A stretch of 64,000 nt of DNA from Rhodospirillaceae bacterium (GCA_947476925.1 CANJSF010000001.1:62001-126000), one strand, 5' to 3'. Positions 21,872-31,706 are shown, counted from the stretch's first letter. Numbers and translations are program-made. Notes: generated by a model from the letters alone, not told the origin.

Positions 21872-22489
21872 ATGTATCTGCTGATCGATAACTACGACAG
21901 CTTTACCTACAACCTGTGGCACTTTTTGGGTGAACTGGGGGCGGAGGTTGCTGTTCACCGCAATAACAAAATCACGGTGGCCGAGGCCGTGGCCTTGAAG
22001 CCCGCGGGTATTATTTTATCGCCGGGACCGTGCGACCCCGACCAGGCCGGTATCTGCCTTGACCTCATCGACAAAGCCGCAGGCAAGATTCCGATTTTCG
22101 GCGTGTGCCTGGGCCATCAAGCCATCGGCCAAGCGTTTCAGGGCCGCGTGGTTCGCGCTCCCTCGCCCATGCACGGCAAAGTCAGCGAGATCGCCCACAC
22201 TGGGCACGCGATGTTCAAAGATGTACCGCGCCGCTTTAATGCCACGCGCTACCACTCCCTCATCGTCGACCGCGCCACCTGCCCGGGCCAACTTGAAATC
22301 ACTGCCACCACCGACGATGGACTAATCATGGCCGTCGCCCACAAGACCGAGCCCATTTACGGCGTGCAGTTCCACCCCGAGAGCATCGCCTCGCAATATG
22401 GGCATCATATTTTGCGCAACTTCCTCATCACGACGGGGCTCAAGGCCCGCGACGTGCCCAAAACGGCCAACACCGCCGCTGCGGCATGA
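21872..22489 (+). CDS. trpG: anthranilate synthase component II (glutamine amidotransferase)
   Basis: The 205-residue amidotransferase supplies ammonia to Trp[13 protein letters not shown] at the N-terminus, the catalytic cysteine in [13 protein letters not shown] and the histidine-glutamate pair in [10 protein letters not shown] are all present. It may also serve p-aminobenzoate synthesis. AAGGAAG precedes the ATG. Its stop overlaps the trpD start (ATGA), so translation is coupled. Confidence 0.97.
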   Translation: MYLLIDNYDSFTYNLWHFLGELGAEVAVHRNNKITVAEAVALKPAGIILSPGPCDPDQAGICLDLIDKAAGKIPIFGVCLGHQAIGQAFQGRVVRAPSPMHGKVSEIAHTGHAMFKDVPRRFNATRYHSLIVDRATCPGQLEITATTDDGLIMAVAHKTEPIYGVQFHPESIASQYGHHILRNFLITTGLKARDVPKTANTAAAA

Positions 22490-23508
22490 TCGACCTCAAG
22501 CCAACCTTGGCGAAGCTTGCCGATGGCGCAAGTTTAAGCGAAGCCGACGCTGAAGCCGCGTTCGAAGCCATCATGTCGGGCAACACCTCGACAGCGCAAA
22601 TTGCTGCGTTCCTGATGGCATTGCGGGTGCGCGGCGAAACGGTGGCCGAACTCACCGGCGCGGCCCGCATTATGCGCGCCAAAGCACTGAGCGTGAACGC
22701 ACCAGTCGACGCGATCGATACCTGCGGCACCGGTGGCGATGCATCGGGCACGTACAATATTTCGACTGCCGTAGCGTTTGTTGTGGCGGGGTGCGGCGTG
22801 CCGGTGGCCAAACACGGCAACCGCGCGGCATCGTCAAAGTCGGGCACGGCCGACGTGCTGGCGGCCTTAGGCGTCAATCTTGACGCAGCGCCAGAGTTGA
22901 TTGAACTGGCCATGACTCGGGCCAATATTGGCTTCCTATTTGCGCAGAAACACCACAGCGCCATGAAACATGTCGCACCTGTGCGTGGTGAGTTGGGCGT
23001 GCGCACCATTTTCAACTTGGTTGGGCCTTTATCTAACCCCGCAGGCGCCAGCAAACAATTGCTGGGCGTATTTGCACATAAGTGGATTGTGCCGCTGGCC
23101 GAAACGCTTAGTCGTTTGGGCTCAACGCGTGCCTGGGTGGTCCATGGCAGCGATGGCTTAGATGAACTCACCACAACCGGCGCGTCGTTTGTCGCTGAAC
23201 TGAAAGACGGCAAGGTGAGCACGTTTGAAGTAACACCCGAAGATGCAGGCCTGCCGCGCGCCGAGTCCGCGGCACTTAAAGGCGGTGATGCGCAGCACAA
23301 CGCCCAAGCCCTGCGCCGCGTGTTTGCCGATCAGCCCAGCGCCTACCGCGATATTGTGCTGCTGAATGCTGCAGCAGCATTGGTTGTGGCAGGCAAAGCG
23401 CCTGACTTGCGGGCCGGAGCCACATTGGCTGCGCAATCGATTGCTTCGGGCCAGGCCAACAAAGCGCTTGATGCTTTGATCGCCATTACCAACGGACATT
23501 CGCCATGA
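22486..23508 (+). CDS. trpD: anthranilate phosphoribosyltransferase
   Basis: The 340-residue enzyme joins anthranilate to phosphoribosyl pyrophosphate, the second dedicated step to tryptophan. The PRPP-binding motif [17 protein letters not shown] near residue 78, [12 protein letters not shown] near 105 and [11 protein letters not shown] near 177 are typical. It overlaps trpG at its start and trpC at its end by four bases each. Confidence 0.97.
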   Translation: MIDLKPTLAKLADGASLSEADAEAAFEAIMSGNTSTAQIAAFLMALRVRGETVAELTGAARIMRAKALSVNAPVDAIDTCGTGGDASGTYNISTAVAFVVAGCGVPVAKHGNRAASSKSGTADVLAALGVNLDAAPELIELAMTRANIGFLFAQKHHSAMKHVAPVRGELGVRTIFNLVGPLSNPAGASKQLLGVFAHKWIVPLAETLSRLGSTRAWVVHGSDGLDELTTTGASFVAELKDGKVSTFEVTPEDAGLPRAESAALKGGDAQHNAQALRRVFADQPSAYRDIVLLNAAAALVVAGKAPDLRAGATLAAQSIASGQANKALDALIAITNGHSP

Positions 23509-24311
23509 GCGACACCCTTGCGGCCATTTGCGCGCAAAAGCGCATTCGTGTTGCCGAGCGCAAACGGGAACTCTCGATGTCGGATGTCGAGGCCTTTGCC
23601 CGCAAGGCAAAGCCCGTGCGTGGCTTCGCCAAAGCACTCACGGCCAAGGTGAGCGCAGGCCAATACGCGCTGATTGCCGAAATTAAAAAAGCCTCGCCGT
23701 CGGCGGGTTTGATACGCGCCGACTTCGACCCGCCGATTTTAGCTCAACTGTACGAACGCGGCGGAGCGGCATGTTTGTCGGTGCTGACTGAGGAAGACTA
23801 TTTTCAGGGTCGCGACGAATACGTGAACGCCGCACGCAACGTCACCTCTCTACCCGTGTTGCGCAAAGATTTTTTGCTCGAGCCGTATCAAGTCGCCGAA
23901 GCGCGCGCCATCAACGCCGATTGCATCCTTATCATTCTGGCTGCGGTCGATGACGCCATGGCCGCTGAGTTAGAAGCCGCAGCTTATCACTACGGTATGG
24001 ATGCGATCATTGAAGTGCACGACGCGCCCGAGTTCGAGCGCGCCATGAAATTAAAGTCGCCGCTGATTGGCGTAAACAACCGCAATCTTAAAACGCTGGT
24101 CACAGATTTGGCTACCACGGAGCAACTGGCAAAGCTGCTGCCCAAAGACCGCGTTCTGATCGCCGAAAGTGGTTTGAAAACCACAGCCGATATGGCGCGC
24201 ATGGGCCGTGTCGGGGCGAAGCGCTTTTTGATCGGTGAGTCGCTGATGAAGCAAGCCGATGTGGAAGCCGCCACACGCGCGATTCTAGCCCCGGAAAAAG
24301 CGCATGCCTAA
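23505..24311 (+). CDS. trpC: indole-3-glycerol phosphate synthase
   Basis: The 268-residue TIM-barrel enzyme closes the indole ring in tryptophan synthesis. Motifs [15 protein letters not shown] near residue 56, [12 protein letters not shown] near 118, [10 protein letters not shown] near 187 and LIAESGLKT near 221 are clear. It overlaps trpD by ATGA and overlaps the moaC start by eight bases. Confidence 0.97.
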   Translation: MSDTLAAICAQKRIRVAERKRELSMSDVEAFARKAKPVRGFAKALTAKVSAGQYALIAEIKKASPSAGLIRADFDPPILAQLYERGGAACLSVLTEEDYFQGRDEYVNAARNVTSLPVLRKDFLLEPYQVAEARAINADCILIILAAVDDAMAAELEAAAYHYGMDAIIEVHDAPEFERAMKLKSPLIGVNNRNLKTLVTDLATTEQLAKLLPKDRVLIAESGLKTTADMARMGRVGAKRFLIGESLMKQADVEAATRAILAPEKAHA

Positions 24312-24789
24312 AAAGAAAGCCCTCACCCACTTCGACGCCAAAGGCAATGCAGTGATGGTCGACGTCACGGCCAAACCTGCGACCGTTCGCGAAGCCGTGG
24401 CCAAGGGCTCGGTGATGATGCTTCCTGCGACGCTGAAACTCATTCAAAGCCGCAAAGTCAAAAAGGGCGACGTGCTGGCCGTGGCGCAACTGGCCGGCAT
24501 AATGGCAGCCAAACGCACGCCCGACATCATTCCGCTGTGCCATCCCCTCGCCCTGTCGTCCGTCAATGTGGAATTGGCATGCGATGCCAAACGCAATGCG
24601 GTCGACATTGTCGCCACTTGCAAAGTCACGGGAGCCACCGGCGTTGAAATGGAAGCACTCACCGCCGTCAGTGCTGCTGCGCTGACGGTATATGACATGT
24701 GCAAAGCCGTCGACCGCGGCATGACTATTACCAATGTCCGCCTTGTCAAAAAGTCCGGGGGCAAATCCGGCACATTTGTTGCCACATGA
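24304..24789 (+). CDS. moaC: cyclic pyranopterin monophosphate synthase
   Basis: The 161-residue protein makes cyclic pyranopterin monophosphate in molybdenum cofactor synthesis. [53 protein letters not shown] and GGKSG are signature segments. It is translationally coupled to trpC upstream (8-base overlap) and to moeA downstream (ATGA). The trpC-moaC-moeA order is standard in alphaproteobacteria. The molybdenum enzyme at 117-2276 is a potential client. Confidence 0.97.
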   Translation: MPKKKALTHFDAKGNAVMVDVTAKPATVREAVAKGSVMMLPATLKLIQSRKVKKGDVLAVAQLAGIMAAKRTPDIIPLCHPLALSSVNVELACDAKRNAVDIVATCKVTGATGVEMEALTAVSAAALTVYDMCKAVDRGMTITNVRLVKKSGGKSGTFVAT

Positions 24790-25979
24790 TCTCTGTCACT
24801 GAGGCGCGGGAAATAATAATCGCGGCGTTGTCGGCCACGGGCAGCGAAAACATTCCGGTGATGGAGACCATGGGTCGCGTTCTGGCAACTGATGCGGTTG
24901 CACGCATCACCCACCCGGGCGCTGATGTCTCGGCCATGGACGGTTATGCAGTGCGCGCGGCCGATGCTTCGGTAGGCGTAGCCCTGAACATTGTCGGCAC
25001 GTCGGCGGCTGGCCACCCGTGGAGCGGCACGATCGGCCCAGGCCAAGCGCTGCGCATTTTTACCGGCGCATACATCCCCGACGGCGCGGACGCGGTGGTG
25101 ATTCAAGAAGACACCGCAACCACCAACAACGCCGTCACCATCAACGAAGCTGCGACCAAAGGCCGCCACATCCGGCCCATGGGCCAGGATTTCAAAACCG
25201 GCGAGACAATTTTACGCACGCCGCGCAAATTGACGTACCGCGATGTCGGACTGTTGGCGGCGATGAACCTAGCCACGGTGCCCGTCTTCAAACGCCCGCG
25301 CGTGGGCGTGCTGTCAACCGGCGATGAAGTTGTTATGCCCGGAGAAGACGTGAAACACGGCCAGCTTGTTTCGGCCAACGGCCCTGGCCTGTGCGCGTTC
25401 ATCGCGTCACACGGTGCGACGCCGGTTCACCTTGGCATTGCGCGCGACGATGAATCGTCTCTCAAGGCAATGGCTGAAGCTGCGGTCAATCTCGACATGC
25501 TCGTCACATCGGGCGGCGTGTCGGTGGGCGATCATGATTTGATCGCTCGCGTGCTGGGGGCCAATGGGCTTTCGGTCGCATTTCACAAAATAGCAATGCG
25601 CCCAGGCAAGCCGCTGCTGTTTGGCGCCCTTAAAGGCACGCCGTTCTTTGGCCTACCGGGAAACCCCGTCTCGGCCATGGTCTGTGCTGTTTTGTTTTTA
25701 GGCCCCGCGCTGGAAAAAATGCAGGGCCTGCCCGGTGCGGCCCCCACAACTACACGCGCTAAACTTGGAAGCCCACTGAAAGCCAACGACAAACGCGAAG
25801 ACTACTTGCGCACCGCGCTCAGCCGCGATGCCAACGGCGATCTCATCGCCACGCCATTCGCCAAACAGGACAGCGGCATGATCTCAAGCTTGGCGCGGGC
25901 CGATGCGCTGCTCATCCGGGCCCCCTTCGCGCCTGTAGCAAAGGTGGGCGAGAATGTTGAGGTGATTGTGTTGTCATGA
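24786..25979 (+). CDS. moeA: molybdopterin molybdenumtransferase
   Basis: The 397-residue enzyme inserts molybdate into adenylylated molybdopterin. It has [10 protein letters not shown] near residue 51, the gephyrin-like core [11 protein letters not shown] near 174, [13 protein letters not shown] near 242 and [12 protein letters not shown] near 290. I start at the ATG overlapping the moaC stop (24786); an in-frame start 29 codons earlier lies inside moaC. Its own TGA overlaps the ATG of the NTF2-like gene. Confidence 0.96.
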   Translation: MISVTEAREIIIAALSATGSENIPVMETMGRVLATDAVARITHPGADVSAMDGYAVRAADASVGVALNIVGTSAAGHPWSGTIGPGQALRIFTGAYIPDGADAVVIQEDTATTNNAVTINEAATKGRHIRPMGQDFKTGETILRTPRKLTYRDVGLLAAMNLATVPVFKRPRVGVLSTGDEVVMPGEDVKHGQLVSANGPGLCAFIASHGATPVHLGIARDDESSLKAMAEAAVNLDMLVTSGGVSVGDHDLIARVLGANGLSVAFHKIAMRPGKPLLFGALKGTPFFGLPGNPVSAMVCAVLFLGPALEKMQGLPGAAPTTTRAKLGSPLKANDKREDYLRTALSRDANGDLIATPFAKQDSGMISSLARADALLIRAPFAPVAKVGENVEVIVLS

Positions 25980-26536
25980 CCAAGAATAAAATGCCTCGAC
26001 GCACACTTATTGCCGCAGCCGCAACAATTGCCGCTACACCGTCCGTTCCCGCTTTCGCCCAGGAGTCTGCCATGCCCGTCGATGCGCGCATTCAAAAGCT
26101 GTTCACCGATTTAGAAGCCGTCTGGCGCTCGCGCGACTTTTCAAAAATGCGCGGCTTTTGGGTCAAGGGTTTACCAGCACCCATGTATCTGCCCGAGGAA
26201 AAGAAAGACTTCATCACCACCTGGGCGCAGTTCGATGCTTATTTCAAAGCAACGACCACAGGCAGCAAGGGCGGCGTTGTCACGTATCAACCTGTCATCG
26301 CCATGCCGTTGGGGCCAAATTTGCAAATGGTGGCGTTCACGTTGGAGTGGACGACGCAGTTGGTGAGTGACACGAAGCCCATCGGTGGTTCGGTGCGCGG
26401 CGTGGCCGTGATTGAGGACGAAGCGGGCACCTGGAAACTACGCTCGTATATCGAAGCGCCACTGGCCCCAATTCTGTATATGCGCGAGTTATACGAAACC
26501 GTTGCCAAAGAACGCGGGTTTAAGCCGGTTCCCTAG
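25976..26536 (+). CDS. exported NTF2/SnoaL-like protein
   Basis: A 186-residue protein with an N-terminal PRRTLIAAAATIAATPSVPAFA signal, twin-arginine in style, and a mature region of NTF2-like (SnoaL/DUF4440) character: an opening helix IQKLFTDLEAVWRSRDFSKMRGFW followed by alternating strands. No active residue can be assigned. It is translationally coupled to moeA by ATGA, an unusual addition to the trp-moa operon. It converges with the VOC gene at 26547 with only ten bases between them. Confidence 0.72.
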   Translation: MTKNKMPRRTLIAAAATIAATPSVPAFAQESAMPVDARIQKLFTDLEAVWRSRDFSKMRGFWVKGLPAPMYLPEEKKDFITTWAQFDAYFKATTTGSKGGVVTYQPVIAMPLGPNLQMVAFTLEWTTQLVSDTKPIGGSVRGVAVIEDEAGTWKLRSYIEAPLAPILYMRELYETVAKERGFKPVP

Positions 26537-26546
26537 CCAAGCCGCT

Positions 26547-27605
26547 TCACGCCCCCACGACCTCAATCAGTTCGCCCGCAGCGCCGCGCAGCGTAAAGCC
26601 GCCTGATGCGGGTTTGCCCACGCGCGGCAATGCGCCCTCGCCCACCGGCACAATACCAGCGGCCGCGCACATGGCGCGACATTTGGCGAGGTCGTTGACG
26701 CGGATGGTGAGCATCGCAAGGCCCGTGCGGTCCAGCGAGGTGGGACATTGGGTGCCCTTTGCGGCTTTGACTTCCCACACTTCAATACTTACGCCGCTGC
26801 CGATGTTGCCCCACAAAAAGTAAGTGTCGGGCGGTGCTCCCACCAATTCGTTGGCATTTTTCTGGAAGCACTCCATTTGCGATGTGCGCTTCATGGCAAA
26901 CGCCTTTTCGAAAAAGTCATCGAGCGGGCGTTGATCGAGGCTGGTGATAGCGGTGTTGAAAAAGCCCGAGTGCAGGCCCGAATATTTCCACGGGCGGCGG
27001 TCACTGTTGATTTCCGTCGTAATGAACATCTGTTCGCCGCCGGGCCCGAAGGGCGCGTAGCTCATGACATCGACATCGCGGCCCCAGGTGGTGTTGCGAA
27101 ACCAATAGTAGCGCGGCGGCGAAATCATCGGCGTGCCGGCACTGGCCAGCTTGTGATAGCTCTCGGCCGGGTCGCGCGTGCCACCTTCCATCACCAGCAG
27201 ACCTGGATCGTTTGGGCCAGATGTGGGGCGCGGGCGATTAGCCGCAGCATTTTTGGGCGCTTCCAAAATGCGCACTTCGGCGCTTCCGGTTTCAGGCATG
27301 TTCATAATGGCGTAGGCGCGCCCCTTCTTGCCCACACCGGGCGCAGTGCTGAGGCCGTCGGGCAGCGTGCCTTCGTCGGCCAAGCTCATTCCAATCACAT
27401 CGCGATAAAACTTGATGCTGGCTTTCACGTCCGGCGAAACGGTGGTGAACGTGACAATTTTGCAGCCCAGCGGATTTGACTCTGCCAGCGGCGCGAAAAC
27501 TTTACCGCGCGCAAGTGTCGCATCGCTACTTTGTGCGTGAGCCTGCGAAATCAATCCGCTGGTCATCGCTAAGCCTGTAAGTCCTAAAATGTCGCGGCGG
27601 TTCAT
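26547..27605 (-). CDS. Tat-signal double-VOC (glyoxalase-like) protein
   Basis: The 352-residue protein opens with a twin-arginine signal (NRRDILGLTGLAMTSGL, ending AHA-Q) and has two vicinal-oxygen-chelate repeats: the first from about residue 47 (CKIVTFTTVSPDVKASIKFY), the second from about 190 (SGLHSGFFNTAITSLDQRPL) to the terminal GAAGELIEVVG. This architecture is shared with ring-cleaving dioxygenases and glyoxalases, but the metal ligands cannot be assigned by eye. The gene is divergent from the TonB receptor across 243 bases. Confidence 0.8.
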   Translation of the reverse strand: MNRRDILGLTGLAMTSGLISQAHAQSSDATLARGKVFAPLAESNPLGCKIVTFTTVSPDVKASIKFYRDVIGMSLADEGTLPDGLSTAPGVGKKGRAYAIMNMPETGSAEVRILEAPKNAAANRPRPTSGPNDPGLLVMEGGTRDPAESYHKLASAGTPMISPPRYYWFRNTTWGRDVDVMSYAPFGPGGEQMFITTEINSDRRPWKYSGLHSGFFNTAITSLDQRPLDDFFEKAFAMKRTSQMECFQKNANELVGAPPDTYFLWGNIGSGVSIEVWEVKAAKGTQCPTSLDRTGLAMLTIRVNDLAKCRAMCAAAGIVPVGEGALPRVGKPASGGFTLRGAAGELIEVVGA

Positions 27606-27701
27606 GGTGGCGTCCTCCCCTATTCGTTGCCGGGAAGACTACAACAAAACCGTCACAATGCACCGCGTCATTTGCTAGCAGGAGTGATTTGCGCCCGAAT
27701 T

Positions 27702-27746
27702 TTGCGCACCGCGACGTTGCTCGCCGCGACGTTGCGCACCGCACAT
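27702..27746 (+). repeat. three tandem 15-bp repeats
   Basis: The unit TTGCGCACCGCGACG occurs at 27702, a variant TTGCTCGCCGCGACG at 27717, and a third copy with a changed end at 27732. A shorter degenerate copy lies just before (27689-27701). Read in one frame the unit encodes a five-residue A-T-L-x-x pattern like pentapeptide repeats, but no credible gene encloses it. It lies in the divergent gap between the VOC and TonB receptor genes. Confidence 0.6.
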
Positions 27747-27848
27747 TTATCAGTCCCACCACAAGTGTCATTAAAGTTAAGTGAGTCCGCAACGCCAGTG
27801 TCGCAGTAACGCCTTATATGAAGGCCACGTCTTTCAACAGGGGCATTC

Positions 27849-30152
27849 ATGTTTGCAATCCAGCATCGCTGCATTCGCGGCGCATTTCTTTGTACTGTTT
27901 CAATGGCAGCACTGGTCGCCGCCACCAGCGCCACGGCACAACAACAGTCAGCGGCCGCCGACGCAGATGCCCCAACACAACTCGAGGAAATCATTGTCAC
28001 AGCCCAAAAGGCCGAGACCAACCTTCAGAAGACCCCCATTTCCATTTCGGTGCTGAATGCAGACGATTTGGTCAACCGCCATGCCCAATCGCTTCAAGAT
28101 TTAGGTGACGGCTCAATCCCGTCGTTGCGCATTGCCCCGTTTTTTGCCCGCAGCTCGGCACTAACGATCGGTATGCGCGGCATTGGCGCGCTGGGCGACG
28201 CCAACCAACCCGCGCGCGACCAAGCTGTGGGGGTTTATATCGACGGTGTTTATTTGGGCCGGGCCCAAGGCCTTGGCTCGGCACTTTACGATGTTGAACG
28301 CATTGAAGTGCTGAAAGGTCCGCAAGGCACACTGTTCGGACGCAACACCGAAGGCGGCGCCATTAGTATCGTCACCAAAGCGCCCAGCGGTAAGTTCGGG
28401 TCGCGCACCACGCTGGGTTTCAGCAATTTTAACGGCTACCAGGCCGTGACCCATTTGGACCTGCCAACGTTCAATAACATCGACCTCAAGTTCGATGGGC
28501 TTTTGTCCAAACGCGACGGCACGATCAAAAACATTACGACATCCGGTCAGCCGGAATCCGGTCAGCCGGACTACAACTCGTATGACAAGCGCGGGTTCAA
28601 CGGACAAGCGCGTTTGCATGTGGGCGATAACTTCACCGCTGACTATAGCTTTGACATTGCATACGACGGCACGACGCCATACTACGTGCAACTGTTGAGC
28701 AAAGGCTCGTTGGCCCTGGCTCCTTTGATTCAGACTCAGCCCACGCGCGCAAAGGCGGGCAACATCGGCGTTCCGCTGCAACTCAGCGTCGGAAAAACCA
28801 ACGGCCATCGAGTGACCTTAGATTGGGCGGCCGCCGAGGACTGGCAGGTCAAATCCATCTCGTCGTACCGTAAGCTCAATCAGGGGCAATTCGACAATGC
28901 GGCGCAGGTCCTGTCCGCGTTCGCGCCCAATGGGCTCTTTACGCGTTACAGCATCGCCCGCGTCTTTCAGGATCAATACAGCGAAGAGCTTCAAGTGTTG
29001 GGCACGCTTGATACGGTCAAGTTTGTCGGCGGCGGATTTTATTATCGTGAAAAAGGCCGCGACAATGCTCAAACGCCAAACTCGCTGCAGTGGAATGCGA
29101 CCGGCACGGCTTACTCGGTCTTGACGCTGGATCTGAACACGGTTCCCCTCGACCGCGCCAGTCACGTGACCACCAAGAGCTACGGCGTATTCAGCCAAGC
29201 GACTTGGACGCCAGACATCATGGATAGCTCCGCTCACTTCACAGTTGGCGGCCGATATACCAAAGACGAGAAAAACGGCACCCTCGACACCGTCAACGGA
29301 AACTTACCCAGCTACGTCGACGCCAACAGGAACGTGATTGTCGGAGTCATTCCGCTCAATGCGTCATGGAGCCATTTCAATCCAGCGGTCATCGCCGCCT
29401 TCGACGTTACGCCCGACATCAACGTGTACGGCAAATGGAGTACCGGCTTTAAGGCCGGCGGCGCCAATTCGCGCTCACTCACTTATCGTGCCTTCGACCC
29501 CGAAACCGTCTCGATGTTTGAAGCCGGAGCGAAAACGGAATTTCTCGACAAGCATGCTCGCCTCAACCTCGCGGCTTACACCGGCCAGCTCAAGAAGGTA
29601 CAGGTCGATTTTAGCGTTATCATTCTCAATAACACGCGCGGCACGCTTGAAACCACCAACGCCGCGACCGGCCGCACCAAGGGCTTCGAGGCCGATCTCG
29701 CGGTTGTGCCTTTCCCAGGCATGACGCTCTCGGCCAGCTACGTCTACAACAAGGTCACACTCTCCCAAGCCTTCAACCCCTTCACCAATGCTCAGGCGAA
29801 GATCTTCCCGCTGTATACACCGCGGAATGCCGGAAGCATTGCCGCCGACTACGAATACCCGTTGTCTGGAGCAACGTTGGGCTTCCACATCGATGGCAAT
29901 TTCGCCGATGGCCACTACACCAGTTCGACCGATCCGAACCTGAGCGACAAACCCGTCGTGTTCAACGGCCGACTTAGCCTCAGTGACATTGGGCTGTCAG
30001 ATGCCGGCGCCAAGATGCAATTGGCCCTGTGGTCGCGCAACCTGTTCAACGAACAGCACGTATTCTTGAGAAACTTCAACGCCGCATTGGGCACTTACGC
30101 CATCTTCAACGAGCCGCGCACATTCGGACTTGATGCCACGATCAAATTCTAA
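27849..30152 (+). CDS. TonB-dependent outer-membrane receptor
   Basis: The 767-residue protein has a signal peptide (to about residue 34, SATA-Q), a TonB box region EEIIVTAQK near 48, a plug domain (about 60-165, with VYIDGVYLGRA, VERIEVLKGPQGTLFGRNTEGGAISI), and a 22-strand-type barrel to the C-terminal residue Phe. The sequence is of the CirA/FecA-like group common in Caulobacterales and Sphingomonadales, which import siderophores, oligosaccharides or aromatic compounds. The ligand is unknown. A secreted phosphatase begins 26 bases after its stop, suggesting that cargo may be phosphorylated. Confidence 0.92.
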   Translation: MFAIQHRCIRGAFLCTVSMAALVAATSATAQQQSAAADADAPTQLEEIIVTAQKAETNLQKTPISISVLNADDLVNRHAQSLQDLGDGSIPSLRIAPFFARSSALTIGMRGIGALGDANQPARDQAVGVYIDGVYLGRAQGLGSALYDVERIEVLKGPQGTLFGRNTEGGAISIVTKAPSGKFGSRTTLGFSNFNGYQAVTHLDLPTFNNIDLKFDGLLSKRDGTIKNITTSGQPESGQPDYNSYDKRGFNGQARLHVGDNFTADYSFDIAYDGTTPYYVQLLSKGSLALAPLIQTQPTRAKAGNIGVPLQLSVGKTNGHRVTLDWAAAEDWQVKSISSYRKLNQGQFDNAAQVLSAFAPNGLFTRYSIARVFQDQYSEELQVLGTLDTVKFVGGGFYYREKGRDNAQTPNSLQWNATGTAYSVLTLDLNTVPLDRASHVTTKSYGVFSQATWTPDIMDSSAHFTVGGRYTKDEKNGTLDTVNGNLPSYVDANRNVIVGVIPLNASWSHFNPAVIAAFDVTPDINVYGKWSTGFKAGGANSRSLTYRAFDPETVSMFEAGAKTEFLDKHARLNLAAYTGQLKKVQVDFSVIILNNTRGTLETTNAATGRTKGFEADLAVVPFPGMTLSASYVYNKVTLSQAFNPFTNAQAKIFPLYTPRNAGSIAADYEYPLSGATLGFHIDGNFADGHYTSSTDPNLSDKPVVFNGRLSLSDIGLSDAGAKMQLALWSRNLFNEQHVFLRNFNAALGTYAIFNEPRTFGLDATIKF

Positions 30153-30177
30153 ACCGCTGCAACACAGAGAGAAACCC

Positions 30178-31278
30178 ATGGCCAAATCCAGAGTCTTATT
30201 CGGCGCAGTCGTTTTTGCGGCAACAAGTATCGCTGCAGCGGCTTTTGCTGCAAATATTACCGATGCCAATGTCGCTCGCACGTCGGCAGACACTCTTACC
30301 ATCACGTGGACCGACGCTGATGCTGTCGATGTGTTTGTGTCATCAGATCCGGCAGCGGCCCCCAAGGCAGCAAAGCTAATCTCAAAATTAGATGCTGATG
30401 GCCGCCACCAGATGACAACCGATACTGTGTCTCGCCAGTATTTTCTGTTGCGTGATGCCAAAAGCGGCCAGATTGTTCGCGTTGCCGAGCGCGCCGTGCC
30501 CCTCTCGCAAGGGTCAAACTTCCGCGATATCGGTGGCTACCCGGGGGCTGACGGCAAGCAGGTGCGTTGGGGAGTTTTGTACCGCTCTGGCGGAACACCG
30601 CTACTGAGCGATAGCGATGTTTCAATGGTGAAGTCGTTAGGCATTAAAGACATGGTCGACTTGCGCTCGAGTGAAGAGCGCGTGCTCGCCCCAACCCGAC
30701 TTGATGGCATTCGCTATGCGGCGGTTGGCTACTCGATCCGCCAGATCATGGCCGCCCGCCCGGCAGCGAATACAGCGACAACCGGAGGGGCCATCAGCCA
30801 GATCGACATGGGCGCTGCCTATCGCGGCTTCCCAACGTTGCTCACACCCCAGATCAAATTGCTTTTTGCACACATGTTGGGCAACGAAGGACCAATCGCC
30901 TACAACTGTGCTGCTGGACAAGACCGAACCGGATTTACAACTGCCATGGTGCTGTCGGTATTGGGCGTGCCACGCGACGTCATATACAAAGACTACTTGC
31001 TGTCGGTGACCTATCGCCATCCGGAGTTTGAGATGCCCAAAATTGACGATGCAACGGCAGCGACCAATCCGGCAGCCGCCATGTTCGCTGGCTACCAGCG
31101 CGACCCGGCGTACGCACGCCCGCAACCGCTTCAGGACGCGTCAGGCACGCCCTACCTGGCAGCGGCGATGGATGAAGTCGAAAAGCACTGGGGCTCGATT
31201 GATAATTTCCTTGAAAAAGAGATCGGCCTAACGCCGAAAAACCGCGAGCGCTTGCGCGCGATGTATCTCACAAATTGA
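30178..31278 (+). CDS. secreted tyrosine-phosphatase-like protein (Y_phosphatase3 type)
   Basis: The 366-residue protein has a Sec signal peptide (residues 1-25), a short beta-rich domain to about 105, and a protein-tyrosine-phosphatase domain. NFRDIGGYPGADGKQVRWGVLYRSGG opens the phosphatase domain, DLRSSEER follows, and the P-loop NCAAGQDRTG places Cys244 and Arg250 as C-x5-R. The usual His before the Cys is Asn here. Relatives dephosphorylate phosphotyrosine, phosphoinositides or other esters. I start at the ATG at 30178. Cotranscription with the TonB receptor is likely. Confidence 0.87.
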   Translation: MAKSRVLFGAVVFAATSIAAAAFAANITDANVARTSADTLTITWTDADAVDVFVSSDPAAAPKAAKLISKLDADGRHQMTTDTVSRQYFLLRDAKSGQIVRVAERAVPLSQGSNFRDIGGYPGADGKQVRWGVLYRSGGTPLLSDSDVSMVKSLGIKDMVDLRSSEERVLAPTRLDGIRYAAVGYSIRQIMAARPAANTATTGGAISQIDMGAAYRGFPTLLTPQIKLLFAHMLGNEGPIAYNCAAGQDRTGFTTAMVLSVLGVPRDVIYKDYLLSVTYRHPEFEMPKIDDATAATNPAAAMFAGYQRDPAYARPQPLQDASGTPYLAAAMDEVEKHWGSIDNFLEKEIGLTPKNRERLRAMYLTN

Positions 31279-31293
31279 TCACCGCCAAACGCG

Positions 31294-31308
31294 CTGCCGT
31301 AACGGCAG
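31294..31308 (+). other. small perfect hairpin after the phosphatase gene
   Basis: CTGCCG and CGGCAG enclose a three-base loop, 16 bases after the phosphatase stop. There is no T-run. It may stabilise the mRNA end ahead of the larger hairpin that follows. Confidence 0.35.
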
Positions 31309-31328
31309 AACGTTTGAATCTCGCGTTC

Positions 31329-31370
31329 TAAGGCCGCCTTCCATTCCAGGACGGCGGCCTTATCGTTTTC
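31329..31370 (+). terminator. probable terminator of the TonB receptor-phosphatase operon
   Basis: TAAGGCCGCC (31329-31338) pairs with GGCGGCCTTA (31353-31362), giving a ten-pair GC-rich stem, followed by TCGTTTTC. The T-run is short, so termination may be partial. Confidence 0.6.
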
Positions 31371-31636
31371 AGTATTCGCGAACAAAAATATGCGCTCGTG
31401 TAATAACCCGTGGAAAACGAGGCGCGCGCTGTTGCTTTCCACATCGCGCTGCGCGTAACCTAGCGAGCATCGCGATATGGATTTGAGCACTGCGTTTTCA
31501 CTTCGCTGCACCGCAAAAACGAGCACGCCATGAGAAATTTTCAAAAGCCGAAAAATGCTGACATTTTAAGGGGCGCACCAGTTATCTCCAGTTCTTTTTG
31601 ACCACAGTTGATAAGTTTCAATGCCTTAGCTGATTT
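31371..31636. other. gene-free stretch between the terminator and the membrane-protein gene
   Basis: The gap from 31279 to 31706 holds no credible gene: open frames here are antisense extensions without codon bias or family resemblance. I see no tRNA. The stretch has a run of AT-rich sequence from about 31540 onward, as expected for a promoter region, and a CACCAGTTA at 31576-31584 that recurs in the inverted repeat just downstream. Confidence 0.4.
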
Positions 31637-31668
31637 TTCACCAGTAAATTTTTGAATTAACTGGTGAA
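31637..31668. promoter_or_regulatory. 9-bp perfect inverted repeat, candidate operator
   Basis: TTCACCAGT (31637-31645) and ACTGGTGAA (31660-31668) face each other across 14 AT-rich bases. The same half site CACCAGTTA appears at 31576. The element ends 38 bases before the ATG of the membrane-protein gene, a position suited to a repressor or activator site. Confidence 0.45.
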
Positions 31669-31706
31669 TATTGCACTCGCGAAATGAACTCCAGGAATCG
31701 CCACTC

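Noticed and set aside
27627-27809. Small frame with pentapeptide-like repeats
   Set aside because: Begins with TTG without a ribosome site, and the non-repeat parts look random. Kept only as a repeat feature.
31300-31330. GTTTGAATC segment like a tRNA T-loop
   Set aside because: No acceptor stem, anticodon arm or matching length around it.
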